Positions 11,866 to 24,507 of a stretch of 64,000 nucleotides of DNA are shown piece by piece. The notes beneath the pieces are model-generated. The model saw only the letters and a program-made list of their open reading frames with translations, made no database searches and had not been told where the DNA came from. Made by a program: the position numbers and the translations under genes. Location: positions 31,930,001 to 31,994,000 of the forward strand of contig JBANAY010000003.1 in NCBI GenBank assembly GCA_037952775.1, given 5' to 3'. The stretch comes from Clonostachys chloroleuca. Its lineage: Eukaryota > Ascomycota > Sordariomycetes > Hypocreales > Bionectriaceae. The first letter of the stretch is position 1. The number at the start of each line of letters is the position of its first letter.

Positions 11866-12864
11866 ATGGCCTCCGATTCATACATGCCAGAGGCAGAGCT
11901 TGCCGATCAGGTACAACGTAAGCGCAAGGCCTCACTGGCTGATACGACCGAAGATGGATCTCCGAAGCGGCCCAAGCAACAAGACGACACACAGAATCCC
12001 GGCAGGCCACGGCGCGCGTCTTCCCCCGCCGAAACCGCGCAGAGTCAAACGAAGGACGGCACTACGATGAAGCATCGAGGCAAAAGCCGGCGTCTCTGGA
12101 AGAGAAGAAGAGAGGGAGACGGTTATTCGGAGGCTTGTTGAATACGCTGAGCCAGACCAATACCAGCTCGCACCAGCAGCGGCGGCAGGAGATTGAGAAG
12201 CGCCAGCAGGAGCGACAGAAGAAGCAAAAGGCGGAGGATGATCAGAAGAACGAGGAAAGGTTCGCGCAGCTGCGAGAAATCCGCATGGGTAGACAATTGG
12301 AATTCGAGAAGGAGGTGGTGAGCATCAGCCCGTTCCAACTTCATGCTTGTCTGAAGGCACTCAGACTGACGATTTGCGATAGATGCATCAAAAGCACTCC
12401 AGATTGCTCTGGCAGTCACGCCATCTGAAAACGAAGGCTGAACCTGTGATAGTACGTTACCAGCTTGATATATTTGTCCGAGGCATTCACATGGCTGACC
12501 TTGACCTTAGTTCTATTCTCCGTGGAAACTGACAGGGGACCAAGAGAATGTTATTGATGAGCAGGTCAGTGCTGCAAAAGACCTGATAGAAACCGAACTT
12601 CAAGCTTTCAAGGAGAAGGAACGGCTTCATGCTGAAAAGTATGGATCGCGATCCTCTCCACGTGTTGAGCATGAGTCCCAGAATCCTGGTCAAGAACTTC
12701 CTGAGCCTGGGATGGAGACTGAGAAAAGGGATGTTGAAGACAAGGCCGAGCCTAAACCTGAGGGCGCTGGGGCTACGGCCAGCGTGGTAACCGCAGTACA
12801 CCATCACCATGATGACTCTGAAGATGTCGTCGTCGAAGGTGATGAGGATACGGTTATCTACTAA
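11866..12864 (+). CDS. pinin/SDK/MemA-family splicing protein
   Basis: Exons 11866-12317, 12383-12451 and 12511-12864 with introns of 65 and 59 nt give about 291 residues. A basic nuclear-localisation-like N-terminus (KRKASLADTTEDGSPKRPK) leads to the family core EEKKRGRRLFGGLLNTLSQ, a Gln/Lys-rich helix (EIEKRQQERQKKQKAE), then LEFEKEV-MHQKHSRLLWQ across the first splice and FYSPWKLTGDQ after the second. The C-terminus is acidic with HHHHDD. Pinin-type proteins associate with the exon junction complex and spliceosome. The first exon changes frame: one more C in the C5 run at 12023-12027 joins RRASSPRRNRAES to the core cleanly. An intron 12018-12079 would also fix the frame, but its donor GTCTTC is poor. 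Confidence 0.85.
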
Positions 12865-13768
12865 TGAGCCGTTGACTTGGAAGGCGGCCATGAAGCCTTT
12901 CTTAGTGTTCATTATTTTCCGTTCATGGGGCTTCACCTGTATCCCCGTTGTCGTCTGAGAAGCCATCTAGGGTCGTATTTGTATTTGTGCTTGGGGTTCC
13001 ATGGCTTGGAGCTGGGGCCCGTCCAATGGCCGTTTTAAAACGAGGAACTGACATGATGAGTGTTGGACTATGCATTGGTAGTGGTACGATATCATGTGTA
13101 CAGATTAAACAAGTCTTGCGATACCACAGTGTAAGCAGGTTCCGGTTTGAATTTGCTCCTGCCGTTACACCGAACAGGAAGGGCGGTGAATCGACCCAAT
13201 TTCTGCCCAGAATCAACATTATGGAGCCATACAGCTAAGTTCCTGTTACGTAGTCCATTCAATGACTTCCTTGCCTGGGACGAGAAAAACATCATGGCAG
13301 CCCCAAAGGTGCTCGTACATATCCAAGACTCTGGTCAGTTTTGAAACGCTCCAAGCGACGCGCGTATTAATCATTGGCCCGGGTCCTAGACTCCCGCCCG
13401 AGCAGGGTCCCTGGTGGACAAATATCCGCAGTGACACAAGCGGCGGACGGAGCGATCAATGGTGTTGTCAAATTAGGTTGTTCTTGGTGGTCATTGTTCG
13501 GGACTAAGAGGGACCCAGAAAAGATGCCTCGGCATTGATCGATCATTGCTCCCTGCGATCACACAGATCAAGCTTCGCAGCCCCGCTGCTGTGGACGAGT
13601 ACATGAAACAGGCAGGTGTCGGGCCGCCCGCATCTGAATCCCGCCCGAGCCTACGGGAGCTGGAAGAATATAAAGTAAAAGACGAGCCCGTCTCTCTACG
13701 CATTTCCCGCTGGACATTGATTTGTCACGATATATTCCAGCGTTCAGTGTATCGATTTGACCGCAGAC
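12865..13768. other. intergenic region
   Basis: About 900 bp between the pinin-family gene and the epoxide hydrolase. No supported gene. The hydrolase start is preceded by an AT-rich segment with TATA-like TATAAAGTAAAA at about 13670. Confidence 0.45.
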
Positions 13769-14806
13769 ATGAGTGCCGCAGACAAGCTGACACCGGGTGA
13801 CACCCGCGTCAAGTATGAGACGGCTCAAATAAGAGGAAAGACATACAGCTATATGCTAGGCGAGCCTGAGGGCCAACCAAAAGACACCATCGTTCTAGTC
13901 CATGGATTCCCAGATATTGGCTTCGGTTGGCGTTGTCAGATCCCCTACCTCATCTCTCTCGGCCTCCGGGTAGTGGTGCCTGATATGCTTGGCTATGGTG
14001 GAACAGATGCACCTGCCGAGATCGAACCCTATAGCCTGAAGAGCCTGTCCGACGACCTCGCAGAGCTCGCCAGGAAGTTTGTTGGAGAGGATGGGCAGAT
14101 CATCCTTGGTGGCCATGACTGGGGTGGTGCTGTGGTCTGGCGACTCCCGCTCTGGCACCCGAAGCTCATCAAGGGTGTCTTCAGCGTCTGCACTCCCTTT
14201 CCACCCCCACGAAGCGAGTACCATGACCTGAAGGACGTCATCGCTCTTGGCATTTTGACCAACTTCAAGTACCAGCTGCAATTTAGAGGCCCCGAGACGG
14301 AGGCCAACATCCAGGGCGAAGAGAAGCTCCGCCAATTCTTCACATGCATGTTTGGAGGCCGGACCAGCGACGGCGAGCCTGCATTCGACGTATCCAAGGG
14401 CATTCTCTTCGATAAGCTCGACTCCTTGAAGCCGTCCCCCCTGCTCTCGAAGGAGGAGCTCGAGTACTACGTGAAGAAGTACGCCGCGCACCCAGCACCG
14501 GAGCTGCACGGCCCGTTGAACTGGTACAGGACGGCTAAGCTTAACTTTGAGGAGGATAGGCCGTTGGCGGAGACGCCGACGGTCCTGGAGATGCCGTCGT
14601 TGCTGGTCACGGCGGAAAAGGACACTGCGTTGCCACCCGAGATGGCGCGGAACATGGATAAGTACTTCAAGGATTTGACCAAGAAGAGCGTCAACGCTAG
14701 CCACTGGGCCTTGACACAGGCTGGTCCCCAGGTCAATGAATACATTGGCGAGTGGATTAAATCTAGTGTTTGGTGTGAAGCGCTGCCTACAAAGTCTTCT
14801 CTGTAA
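13769..14806 (+). CDS. alpha/beta-hydrolase, epoxide hydrolase type
   Basis: 345 residues from the ATG at 13769 (MSAADKLTPGD); no intron. The oxyanion motif HGFPDIGFGW, the nucleophile Asp in GGHDWGGAV, a cap-domain Tyr in NWYR, the acid Asp in TAEKDTALPP and the catalytic His in NASHWALTQAGPQV together match soluble epoxide hydrolases. These open epoxides to diols through a covalent ester on the nucleophilic Asp. No signal peptide, so probably cytosolic. Substrate unknown; family members act in detoxification and lipid-epoxide metabolism. A haloalkane dehalogenase is a related alternative but less likely, because the HGxP motif and cap Tyr favour epoxide hydrolase. Neighbours give no pathway context. 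Confidence 0.88.
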   Translation: MSAADKLTPGDTRVKYETAQIRGKTYSYMLGEPEGQPKDTIVLVHGFPDIGFGWRCQIPYLISLGLRVVVPDMLGYGGTDAPAEIEPYSLKSLSDDLAELARKFVGEDGQIILGGHDWGGAVVWRLPLWHPKLIKGVFSVCTPFPPPRSEYHDLKDVIALGILTNFKYQLQFRGPETEANIQGEEKLRQFFTCMFGGRTSDGEPAFDVSKGILFDKLDSLKPSPLLSKEELEYYVKKYAAHPAPELHGPLNWYRTAKLNFEEDRPLAETPTVLEMPSLLVTAEKDTALPPEMARNMDKYFKDLTKKSVNASHWALTQAGPQVNEYIGEWIKSSVWCEALPTKSSL

Positions 14807-16520
14807 ACCGAAGTCTACAAGTTATTGGGGTGGAAGGGATTGGACCAGAGTCAAGGCTCAAGTATGCACACAAAAGGCGCCTTTGTTGAATGAAGAGGAT
14901 AATTGGCAATGCGCACAGCCATTTCCAGTCATAATTTGAGCCGAGGGTACTCGGATATGTTCATAACCCTCTTTTGCTAGGCTTGAGAAGGCCATAATAA
15001 GCACGCAAGCAGTAAGCACCAACAGCCTGGCCTGGCTCGCTGATGATTCCCAAAACATGGGGGAACCTATCAGCAGGGCAGATGGAATCGGGTGAGATAT
15101 ATAAAGTATTGTGAAAAGTTCCCTATATCTATGTAGCAAGAAACAAAAGACCCTCTTGTAGCTGTCAAGAGCTCTCATATGCACACCCATGTCTAGTTAA
15201 ATAAGTAGAATGACGATTTGCGAAGACGATTGCGAGGAGGCAGGGCAACAGCTGCCATGTGGCAGTGCAAGGGGCAGGCATCTACATGGTAGGTAGGTAT
15301 TTCTGGCAACGGTCAAAATGGCGACAGAGATTTAGCATGAAGGTGCTCGGGTCTTTACTTCTGGGCGTGATGTATGAATAGAACTATCTTGTTAATCAAT
15401 TCCCCTGCTAAATAATAGAAACAATCGATGTCTGTAACCAACAAATAATGAAAAGTATAGAACAGGCAGTACGAGGCACAAACATATCGCATGAACGAAC
15501 TCGAAGCGACAACAATCGAGCTCGGCTGTGCTGACGCGGCGACACAGCAAATAGGCACGTACGGAGTACTTGCAGCTGATCCCACCAGCAGCGAAGCTCG
15601 TACAAGCTAGCGGACAGAGGATAATAATAATAGCAACAAGGGACTTGGTTGGCTGCCCCCTTTCTGTAACACTCGCAAGAAAAAAGGTGGCGGAAAGTGG
15701 GTGGTGGAGACTACAGTGGCCTGTAAGAGACTCCATGTTCTTACCTAATGCACTACGTCCCGCCATAGCAGCCCTCTGGCGATGATTTCAGTGGGTACGC
15801 TACAGGTCATACAGGCAGGTATTTTCAGAAGTGGCTGGGCACTCTCGGGTGGGGAATGGGGGGGCTGCAGAGCTATAGCCTCCACTGGACAGCAGGTAGG
15901 TAGTGCTGTAGGTAGCATGTCGGATCCCTGATTGGGGCAGCAATGCCACTCACTGACGACCAAAACTTCCAGCACTGCTGTCAGCAATACCCATACATTC
16001 CGAAGCAAGCAAAGGGACGATCTCAAGTTCTATCCAGCATTCTCTACACTGTTATTTGCGGGCAGGGCCACCTTTTCTCTCCTTTCACCATACAGCAGCT
16101 CGACGTTCGTCCCTCACCGACAGCACAGCAACCCCAGGGGTGACCCATTCTCAATCTGTCCCACCTCGGCGGCATCGTTCTGGCCACTGTAGACGGGAGG
16201 TCATCCAAGTTGCGCGCCAAAAGGAGGCTGAGTCCGGCAGACGCAACCTCGAGGGTATCAGCCAATCTAAGCCGCCTTTCACGACAGGACACACCCACAC
16301 CCAGCTGCTGAGCAGCACCGCATTGGATACGCATAGCATCGATCCCTCGTATCCACGAATTCCGTTTCCAATCCGATTTAGGTGGCCATCAGCTCCAACG
16401 GCGCCCCATCCTCGCTCTTTATCCTTATTTTCCGACCGAGTGCTGGCTTCTCTTCCTCGATTCCGCATGGGCCATTCCCCGAGCTTCAACACCTCTGACT
16501 GACATCGCTCGTCGTCTCGC
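14807..16520. other. intergenic region and flippase 5' leader
   Basis: About 1.7 kb with no recognisable gene. The part from about 16070 to 16500 is C/T-rich and fits a long 5' leader of the P4-ATPase gene. Confidence 0.45.
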
Positions 16521-19500
16521 ATGGCTGGGAGACCGACGGGAAATCCCTATGGGGGACCTCCCGGGAATCGCGATGATCTGTTACTCGATCTCGACAACGA
16601 ACAGCCCGTTTACAATAACGGCCAACGATCCAACCTTAACGATGATGAAATGATGCGAAACTATAACCTCGACCAAGAGTCGCAGGCCAGACCCTCTGTT
16701 TCCTACGATGATTTTGTCGGTGCACAACAAACGTCCTACCGCCCGCCGAACCGCGACCCGGGCAATCTGAGACCGACGGGCGGCCTTCAGCGACAGTACA
16801 GCCAGACCTCTGACCTCGACAACTACCAGCGCTACGCGGATGAGTATGACGACCATGACGATTCATATGGCGGACCCAGCGGGCAAGGTATCCCCCAATC
16901 GAGATCCAATGCTCGGCATCGGAACAGCGTGCTGGGTCTTGGTGGAGGGTTTTTGGGCCGGGTCAAGAATAGACTCGGTATGGGCCAAGGGTATTCAGAA
17001 ATGGACCTGCCCTTGACTGAATCTCGCGATGGCGGGGGCGACGCAGGTTCATCCCAATCAAAGAAGAAGAGCAATTTTGACATGGGTAACTTCAAATTCG
17101 GCTTCGGGCGAAGTAAACCTGACCCTTCAACTCTCGGACCCAGGATCATCTATCTCAACAACCCCCCGCGAATGCTGCGAACAAGTACGTCGACAATCAT
17201 ATTTCGACCTGCAAGTATAACATCGTTACCTTCCTCCCGAAATTTCTTTACGAACAGTTTTCCAAGATTGCCAACGTTTTCTTCTTATTCACGGCCTTGC
17301 TGCAACAGATTCCAAACTTGTCGCCTACCAATCCGTATACTACCATTGCACCTCTTGCCATTGTGTTGGCCATCTCGGCCGTGAAGGAATTGGTAGAGGA
17401 TTATCGAAGAAGACAGGCTGATAATGCGCTCAACACCTCCAAGGCACGCGTGCTGCAAGGGACGACCTTCGCAGAAACCAAATGGATCAATGTTGCGGTT
17501 GGAGATGTGGTCCGGGTAGAGTCTGAGGAACCCTTCCCAGCTGACATGGTACTTCTCGCCAGTTCTGAGCCTGAAGGTCTCTGTTATATCGAGACAGCGA
17601 ACCTGGATGGTGAGACAAACTTGAAGATCAAGCAGGCACTTCCCGAGACCTCCACCATGGTTTCACCTAGTGAGTTGAGTCGCCTGGGAGGAAGCCTCAA
17701 ATCGGAACAGCCAAACAGCAGCTTGTACACCTACGAGGCTACCATGACCATGCAAACTGGGGGTGGAGAAAAAGAGCTACCCTTGAACCCTGAGCAGCTT
17801 CTCCTTCGTGGAGCTGTGCTCAGAAACACACCCTGGATCCATGGTGTCGTCGTTTTCACAGGACACGAGACGAAGCTGATGCGGAACGCCACTGCAACGC
17901 CGATTAAGCGCACCAAGGTCGAGAAGAAGCTCAACTATCTAGTGCTGGTGCTCGTTGCCATTGTTTTGGTACTCAGCGCGGTCAGTACCGCCGGCGATCT
18001 CATCATCCGCAATAGCAACCGCCTCTCGGACGGCGAGGAGGCTGGCCAGGAGCCATACGAGTATCTGAGACTGGGCACACTGACTGATGCCGGCACCATC
18101 GCAAAGATTTTTGCAGAGGACATGGTTACTTACTGGGTGCTGTTCTCTTCCCTTGTTCCCATTTCGCTCTTCGTCACCGTTGAAGTTGTTAAATACTGGC
18201 ATGGCATTCTCATCAATGATGATCTGGATATGTACTATGATAGAAACGACACTCCCGCAACTTGCCGAACTTCGAGCTTGGTCGAAGAACTTGGAATGGT
18301 AGAATACGTCTTCTCTGACAAGACTGGTACTCTGACTTGCAATATGATGGAGTTTAAGCAGTGTTCCATTGCTGGCCTCCAATATGCCGAAGAGGTCCCG
18401 GAAGACCGCCGCGCAGCAGACCAGGAAAGCCCAGAGCAAGGCATTTTCGAATTCAAAGACCTGAAGGCCAATCTGAAAAATCGCCATGAAACTGCCGAAG
18501 CGATCGACCATTTCCTTTCCCTGCTCGCCACCTGTCATACTGTTATCCCCGAAACTGACGAGAAGGGCAAGATCAAGTACCAGGCAGCCTCTCCCGACGA
18601 AGGTGCTCTTGTAGAAGGCGCCGTCCAATTCGGTTACAAGTTCTCTGCCCGAAAACCCAAAGCTGTGATTTTCGAAGACCCCAATGGCCAGCAACTTGAG
18701 TACGAGCTTCTTGCAGTTTGTGAATTCAACTCGACCCGAAAGCGCATGTCTACCATCTACCGCTGCCCGGACGGCAAGATCCGCGTCTATTGCAAGGGAG
18801 CGGACACTGTTATCCTCGAACGCTTACACGACCAGAACCCTCATGTTGAGGCGACCCTACGACACCTCGAAGAGTACGCATCTGAAGGATTGAGGACGCT
18901 TTGCTTGGCAGTGCGCGAGGTCCCTGACCACGAATTCGAAGAATGGTACAGGATCTTTGACGCTGCCGCCACAACCGTCGGTGGAAACCGAGCCGATGAA
19001 CTGGACAAGGCTGCTGAGCTCATCGAGCACGACTTCTTCCTCTTGGGTGCCACGGCCATTGAGGATAGGCTTCAGGATGGCGTGCCAGAGACGATCCACA
19101 CGCTCCAACAGGCCAACATCAAGGTCTGGGTGTTAACTGGAGATCGACAGGAAACGGCTATCAATATCGGTATGAGTTGCAAGTTGCTCAGCGAAGAGAT
19201 GATGCTTCTCATTGTCAACGAGGAGACTGCAGTGGCCACGAGAGACAATATACAGAAGAAACTGGATGCCATTCGGACGCAAGGCGGCGGGACCATCGAG
19301 ATGGACACTCTCGCCCTCGTTATTGACGGAAAGTCGTTGACATTTGCCCTTGAAAAGGACCTGGAGAAGCTCTTCCTCGATCTTGCCGTGATGTGCAAGG
19401 CTGTCATTTGCTGCCGTGTCTCTCCTCTCCAAAAGGCTCTCGTTGTGAAGCTCGTTAAGAAGTATCAGAAAGAGTCGATTCTGCTCGCTATCGGTGACGG

Positions 19501-20628
19501 AGCTAACGACGTGTCCATGATTCAGGCTGCGCACATTGGTGTGGGTATCAGCGGTGAAGAGGGTCTCCAGGCTGCTCGCAGTGCTGATGTCGCCATTGCC
19601 CAGTTCAGGTTCCTGCGCAAACTCTTGCTTGTTCACGGTGCTTGGAGTTACCAGCGTGTGAGCAAGACCATTCTGTTCTCGTTCTACAAGAATATCGCCC
19701 TGTACATGACACAATTTTGGTACGTCTTCCAGAATGCCTACTCTGGGCAAATTATCTTCGAGTCTTGGATTCTGTCAGGTTACAACGTCTTCTTCACTGT
19801 CCTGCCCCCCTTGTGCTCGGTGTCCTGGATCAATTCATCTCTGCTCGCCTCCTGGATCGATACCCCCAGCTCTATATGATGGGTCAGAGCAACTCGCATT
19901 TTAGACTCAAGATCTTCGCAGAGTGGACGCTGAATGCCATCTACCAATCCATCATTATTTACGTCTTTGGAGTCTTGATCTGGTGGGGAGACATGATCCA
20001 GGGCGACGGTCGGATTGCTGGGCATTGGGTCTGGGGTACCGCCATGTACAACACGATCCTGCTCACAACTCTTGGCAAGGCAGCGCTGATTACTAGTAAC
20101 TGGACCAAGTACCATATTATTGCCATTCCAGGTAGTATGGCTATCTGGTGGGTGCTTTTGGTTGTACTGAGTTACGTTGGACCTATGATCAACATGTCGA
20201 ACGAATTGTACGGCATCATCCCCAGGTTGTACTCTAGCCCTGTATTCTGGTTGCAGATGTTTGCTCTTGCCTTCCTGAGTCTTTCACGCGACATTGCATG
20301 GAAATACGTCAAGCGGATGTACTTCCCACAGACGTACCATCACATCCAGGAGATTCAGAAGTACAATATTCAGGACTATAGGCCTAGGTAAGTTGGGACC
20401 CCTATTTCTTCAGATCCGGATAACCATGATGCTAACCGCGCGTGTAGGATGGAGCAATTCCAGAAGGCAATCCGAAAGGTACGGCAAGTCCAGCGCATGC
20501 GCAAGCAACGTGGCTATGCCTTCTCGCAAGCCGACGAGAGTCAGACTCGTGTCTTGCAGGCGTACGATACAACCAAGCACCGTGGCCGTTACGGAGAAAT
20601 GGCCAGCTCGAGACCCGCAGGTCAGTAA
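16521..20628 (+). CDS. DRS2: P4-ATPase phospholipid flippase, Drs2 type
   Basis: About 1349 residues after one 60-nt intron (20388-20447). The N-terminal tail of about 200 residues is polar; then KYVDNHISTCKYN leads into the first membrane pair. P-type landmarks are ANLDGETNLK (actuator domain, about 363), FSDKTGTLTCNMMEFK (phosphorylated Asp, about 600), YCKGADTVI, TGDRQETAINIG, GDGANDVSMIQ (about 990) and a C-terminal membrane half. Family members flip phosphatidylserine/ethanolamine to the cytosolic leaflet of late-Golgi membranes with a Cdc50 partner (not in this window) and drive vesicle budding. The frame breaks twice, at C6 runs 17162-17167 and 19805-19810. One extra C in each restores LNNPPANAANKYVDNH and FFTVLPPLVLGVLDQF. 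As written, the protein would stop early; the conservation on both sides argues for an intact gene. Confidence 0.95.
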
Positions 20629-22278
20629 AGGAGAGGTTCCAGAACCAACGAGCAATACATGAAGGGGCGTGTATGCTTGAGTTTTCCATATACACACGAG
20701 AAAATATATATCTTTTGCCCATCTTACTTTTTCGGCATCCATCTACACAGGAAGGGAATGATCATTTACTACCACAACGAGTCCGGAGTTGAGAGCTGGT
20801 TTTTGTCTGTGGATGGGCGGACCAGTCTTTTATTCTTTTTTTATATTTTGCTTCTTGTCGCTTCTAATTTTCATACTCCCCTGAAGGAGCTGGCTGCTGT
20901 ATATTACATTATTTTTCTTGGCCATTTACCTTGACTGCGTCTCAGTCGACATAAAGAAACAGGGGGAGGGAAGAGACAGACGGAGAAAAAGGCTGGGAGG
21001 GGAGAAAACTCGGGATTGATGCAGGGAGCAATCACTTGTGTCAAGCCAGTAGGTTGGCAGAAGAAGTGGAGCGTCATGACATTGAGCGTTTGAGAGGAAG
21101 CAGGACCATCGAATCACCTTGACTTTGTTGTCACCAATTAGGGGCACCGAGCAGTCTGTGGGGAAATAGGAAAACTGAATGGGAGTTTTTGAATGTTTTT
21201 GTCACCGTGCAGGAGGCCCCATGCTGATTGTGATTGAGTATTGGGAACTAAGGATAACTCCCATGCTAGTGCTACCGCTATTGCAAGCCCAAGTTGACCC
21301 GTTCTCCCTTGGCTTCTTCTCCATGCCGGTCTTCCATCCGAATCCTAGCCCCCAGAGCCCATTCTTGGCGCAACGGGGTAGATGATGAAATGGAATGGGG
21401 TAAGAGAGTATGTGGGGGCCATGGAACAGAGCAGCCTGTTTACAGTTACAAGGTAGGATAGGATGTGATGTACGGCGAGGTAACTGAACGGTAACTGGGA
21501 CCATGAACAGAACACGTCAGGCGTCAACCCGCTGAGCCCATTCCTCATCGCGGGCTCTGCTGTCTGGACAGCAAGATCATATGACGATCCTCCCCATCCA
21601 GACCAGTCATGTCTCTCGACCCCCCTCCGGTCCTGGCCGACGACGCGCCCCCCGTTTCACGATGTTTCTCACGATGGCTTCAAAAGCCACTAGCCCAGTC
21701 GACACGTCAAGTCCTGTGACTTTGTGACAACGCAGGTCGCTGGCGCGCTATTCCACGGCACTAAAATACCTTGCTTTTTTCCCACCCCCGCAGTTGATGT
21801 CTGCTCAGCTAATGCAGGCTTCCATGGTTTTCTTTTCTTTTTCTCCTCGGAGTGTTTTCCCCCATGCGTACCTAATGCAGTGTAATGGACTATGTTGCGG
21901 CCCTGTACATTATACTTACTCCCTTGCTTGCTTTGTGGTCACATGTGCGGGTTTATTTTAGCCTCAATTTCGTTTCGTTCCTTGATATCCAGCTAGTGTA
22001 GACACTGTGATGTGATAGATTTCCCAACCAAAACCCTGATTGTGATTCCCCTGGGAGAGAAATCCTGTAAGCCAACGAAAGAAGGAAGCGAAAAAAAGGT
22101 TCCAAATCTCGGCGTTCCCCACTTGATACTGGCTGTCAGCTTGGTCATCCATCATAGCCGTCATCATCGTCATGACCAAAACAAAAAGGCACAAGCTACG
22201 CCTCATCCGCGCATATCTCGCTTGCTCACCTTCCTGGGCGTGTGCGGTGGCCGGCGCCCAGCAAAGGATCCTTAAGGC

Positions 22279-22410
22279 ACCACACACACACACACCGGTT
22301 ACCGAGGGGGCGGAACCGAGTGTTTGGTTTCTGGGAATAGATACGGATTGGATTACGTACCTCCCTCTCTCTCTCATTCTCTCTCTCTCACGCCCTTCCC
22401 TTCCCTTCCC
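22279..22410. repeat. CA, CT and TTCCC simple repeats
   Basis: A CA repeat at 22279-22296, CT repeats around 22361-22390, then TTCCC repeated at about 22396-22410. Confidence 0.8.
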
Positions 22411-23299
22411 ATCCCTCCAGGCCAGGGGCAAATGGGGGCCAGTGCCACCACATGGCTACCACCTGCTTCAGTCAGTCGGGGCCGGTGTCCGGATCTCAGG
22501 CTGATTGGCTGCTTTCTTTCCCCATCCCCCGCCCTTTTGTCTCTGCCCTCAAGCGAGGGAGGGACGGGGGTGGTGTCTCATTTGTAGGGATAGCATGGAA
22601 GCACGCGAAAGGGACCAAAAACCAATTACAATCAATTGAAACTAGGTACTAGGAAAAAGAACCAAATTGGAAACGGCTAAGACATCAATTCCCTTAGCTT
22701 CGGGGACCTCACATGATGTGGTTGCCGTACCCCACAAGAGTGAGCATCTCATGCGCAAAAGCTTCGCTGAAACCCCCCATTGCCTAGTGCAGTCACGAGA
22801 AGGAAAGAGAGGTGAGATAAGAGCGAGAGAAAGAGATAAATAAAAATGGACTGCTTTGAGTGATTCGCAGATTCGGGACCGGAATTGGCCGTATCGCAAC
22901 GCACGCTAGAAGAAACAGCCGAAATGGGAAACCCGCCCGCAACGCTTCTCGAAGCAGCGCAATTGCCACGTTCGGCCCCCGTCCGTCTCGTTTATTTCCC
23001 TTCAATCTCCTATTCCGAGGACCAATGCCTACCTAGGCAGAAGACCAACGCCCCCAGGCCCGCCCCGCACGATTCATAGCCATGTATGTAGTACATTCGC
23101 TCTAACAACCCCCCGCCTTTTATCTGCCATGTTAGCCAGGAAAGCAGAAAGAGGCAAAAGGGGAGAGAGGCTAGAGGCAGATAAGCAGGCCAGAAAGACT
23201 ACTGGTGAGGCACAGCTGTAGCGCGCCCGACTAAGCAAGCCGTTGGTATAGCGCGGCGTGGACTTTGGGACATGCGACTACCTCCGCATGCGTCACTTG

Positions 23300-23318
23300 T
23301 ATCATATCATATCATATC
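23300..23318. repeat. ATCAT tandem repeat
   Basis: Three and a half copies of a 5-bp unit ATCAT. Confidence 0.8.
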
Positions 23319-23730
23319 TCGAAAACGCAAAAGGGACAGCTTGAGCAGCCAGCGCATACACAACCTTCTCGAGACAGCTGAGGGTGGGGTTCTTTGTGCG
23401 CTGCATGTATGAATGCATGCGTGTGTGTATGTGTATTCGATATGAGACAGGTCTTTCCTAATGCTAAACATGTAAATGCCAACCCAATGATGCTCAAACA
23501 AGATGTGAAAATGATGGGAATTAAACAAGTCTGATGGTTGTCCACATGCAAAACAAGTCTCGGGTCCTGTTCTTCTCCCCAGCATGCTGGTTTCGCTCAT
23601 GAATTGTATCCATCAGCCTCTGCCATTCCACCCCAAACGCTCCTCCTCATGCGCACAAACCCTTCCTATCCAATGCATTGTCCGTCCGTCAGAATGAAAA
23701 TGTCCGCTTAAAATGCCATGTTAAATCTAA

Positions 23731-23760
23731 GTATGTATATATATATGTATATATATTATG
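23731..23760. repeat. TA/TG-rich microsatellite
   Basis: Alternating TA with two TG steps, in the gene-poor region. Confidence 0.7.
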
Positions 23761-24507
23761 CCTTGATGCATCTGCTGAATTGTGACATGTGGTATAAGTC
23801 CCCCCAAAACAAAATGTAATAAAAACAATCTCACACCAGAAACAAATGTCAAATAACTATCTCAAAAGAATAATGAAGCCTCGTGAATCGTGATGGGAGA
23901 TATGTGCCCTGCCCTTCAGACCACCATGAAAATATGCGGGTGGTAGCCGAGGAGGGATGGATGTGTAAAACAACAAGTTTAAAAAAGCAAAATGCCGTCC
24001 CGAGCTCCGGAAAAATGTGATGATGAGGTTAATAATGCAGTCGAAACCCAGTACAAAGACAAATGACAGAAAATCAATAAACTTTTTTTGCGGACGCCTC
24101 TTCGTCCTCATGATAACATGCGCCAAGGCGCGGGTGATGCAAATATTGGGAGGACCCTCAGCCCGAAAGGTCTCATCCTTGTGACATGCTAGTTGTTGCT
24201 GTAGGCAGGCTGTCTTATCGGATGGCGTTGGGTTGCCTGGCATGCAAAGGTCCTGCGGCCCCGCACTCGCAGGTCACACATGGTACACGGGGTAGTGTGC
24301 GGAAGGGGGGTTGCTGAAGGATCGCTGAGCTGAAGCCCATGACCCAGCCAGCTCCTCATGCACAGGACCATCTCCAGCCCGAAGAGCTAGGCACCCACAC
24401 TAGCGTCGGCAGACACTTGTGTAATACGGTGATCCCTAATCCGGAGCGGAGGCAGGTTCGGCGCTTGGGGTGAGATGGCACCATTAGCGACCATCCGCAT
24501 GCACCGA

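Larger units (their letters stand above)
20629..24507. other. gene-poor region with simple repeats
   Basis: About 3.9 kb without a supported gene. It holds CA, CT, TTCCC, TATCA and TA simple repeats between 22.2 and 23.8 kb and short poly-purine stretches. Open frames here are short and have no recognisable motif. The right end should contain the 3' UTR of the Ecl1-type gene. Confidence 0.5.

Noticed and set aside
13757..13768. Start of the epoxide hydrolase at a TTG at 13757
   Set aside because: The ATG at 13769 is in frame and gives a normal N-terminus.
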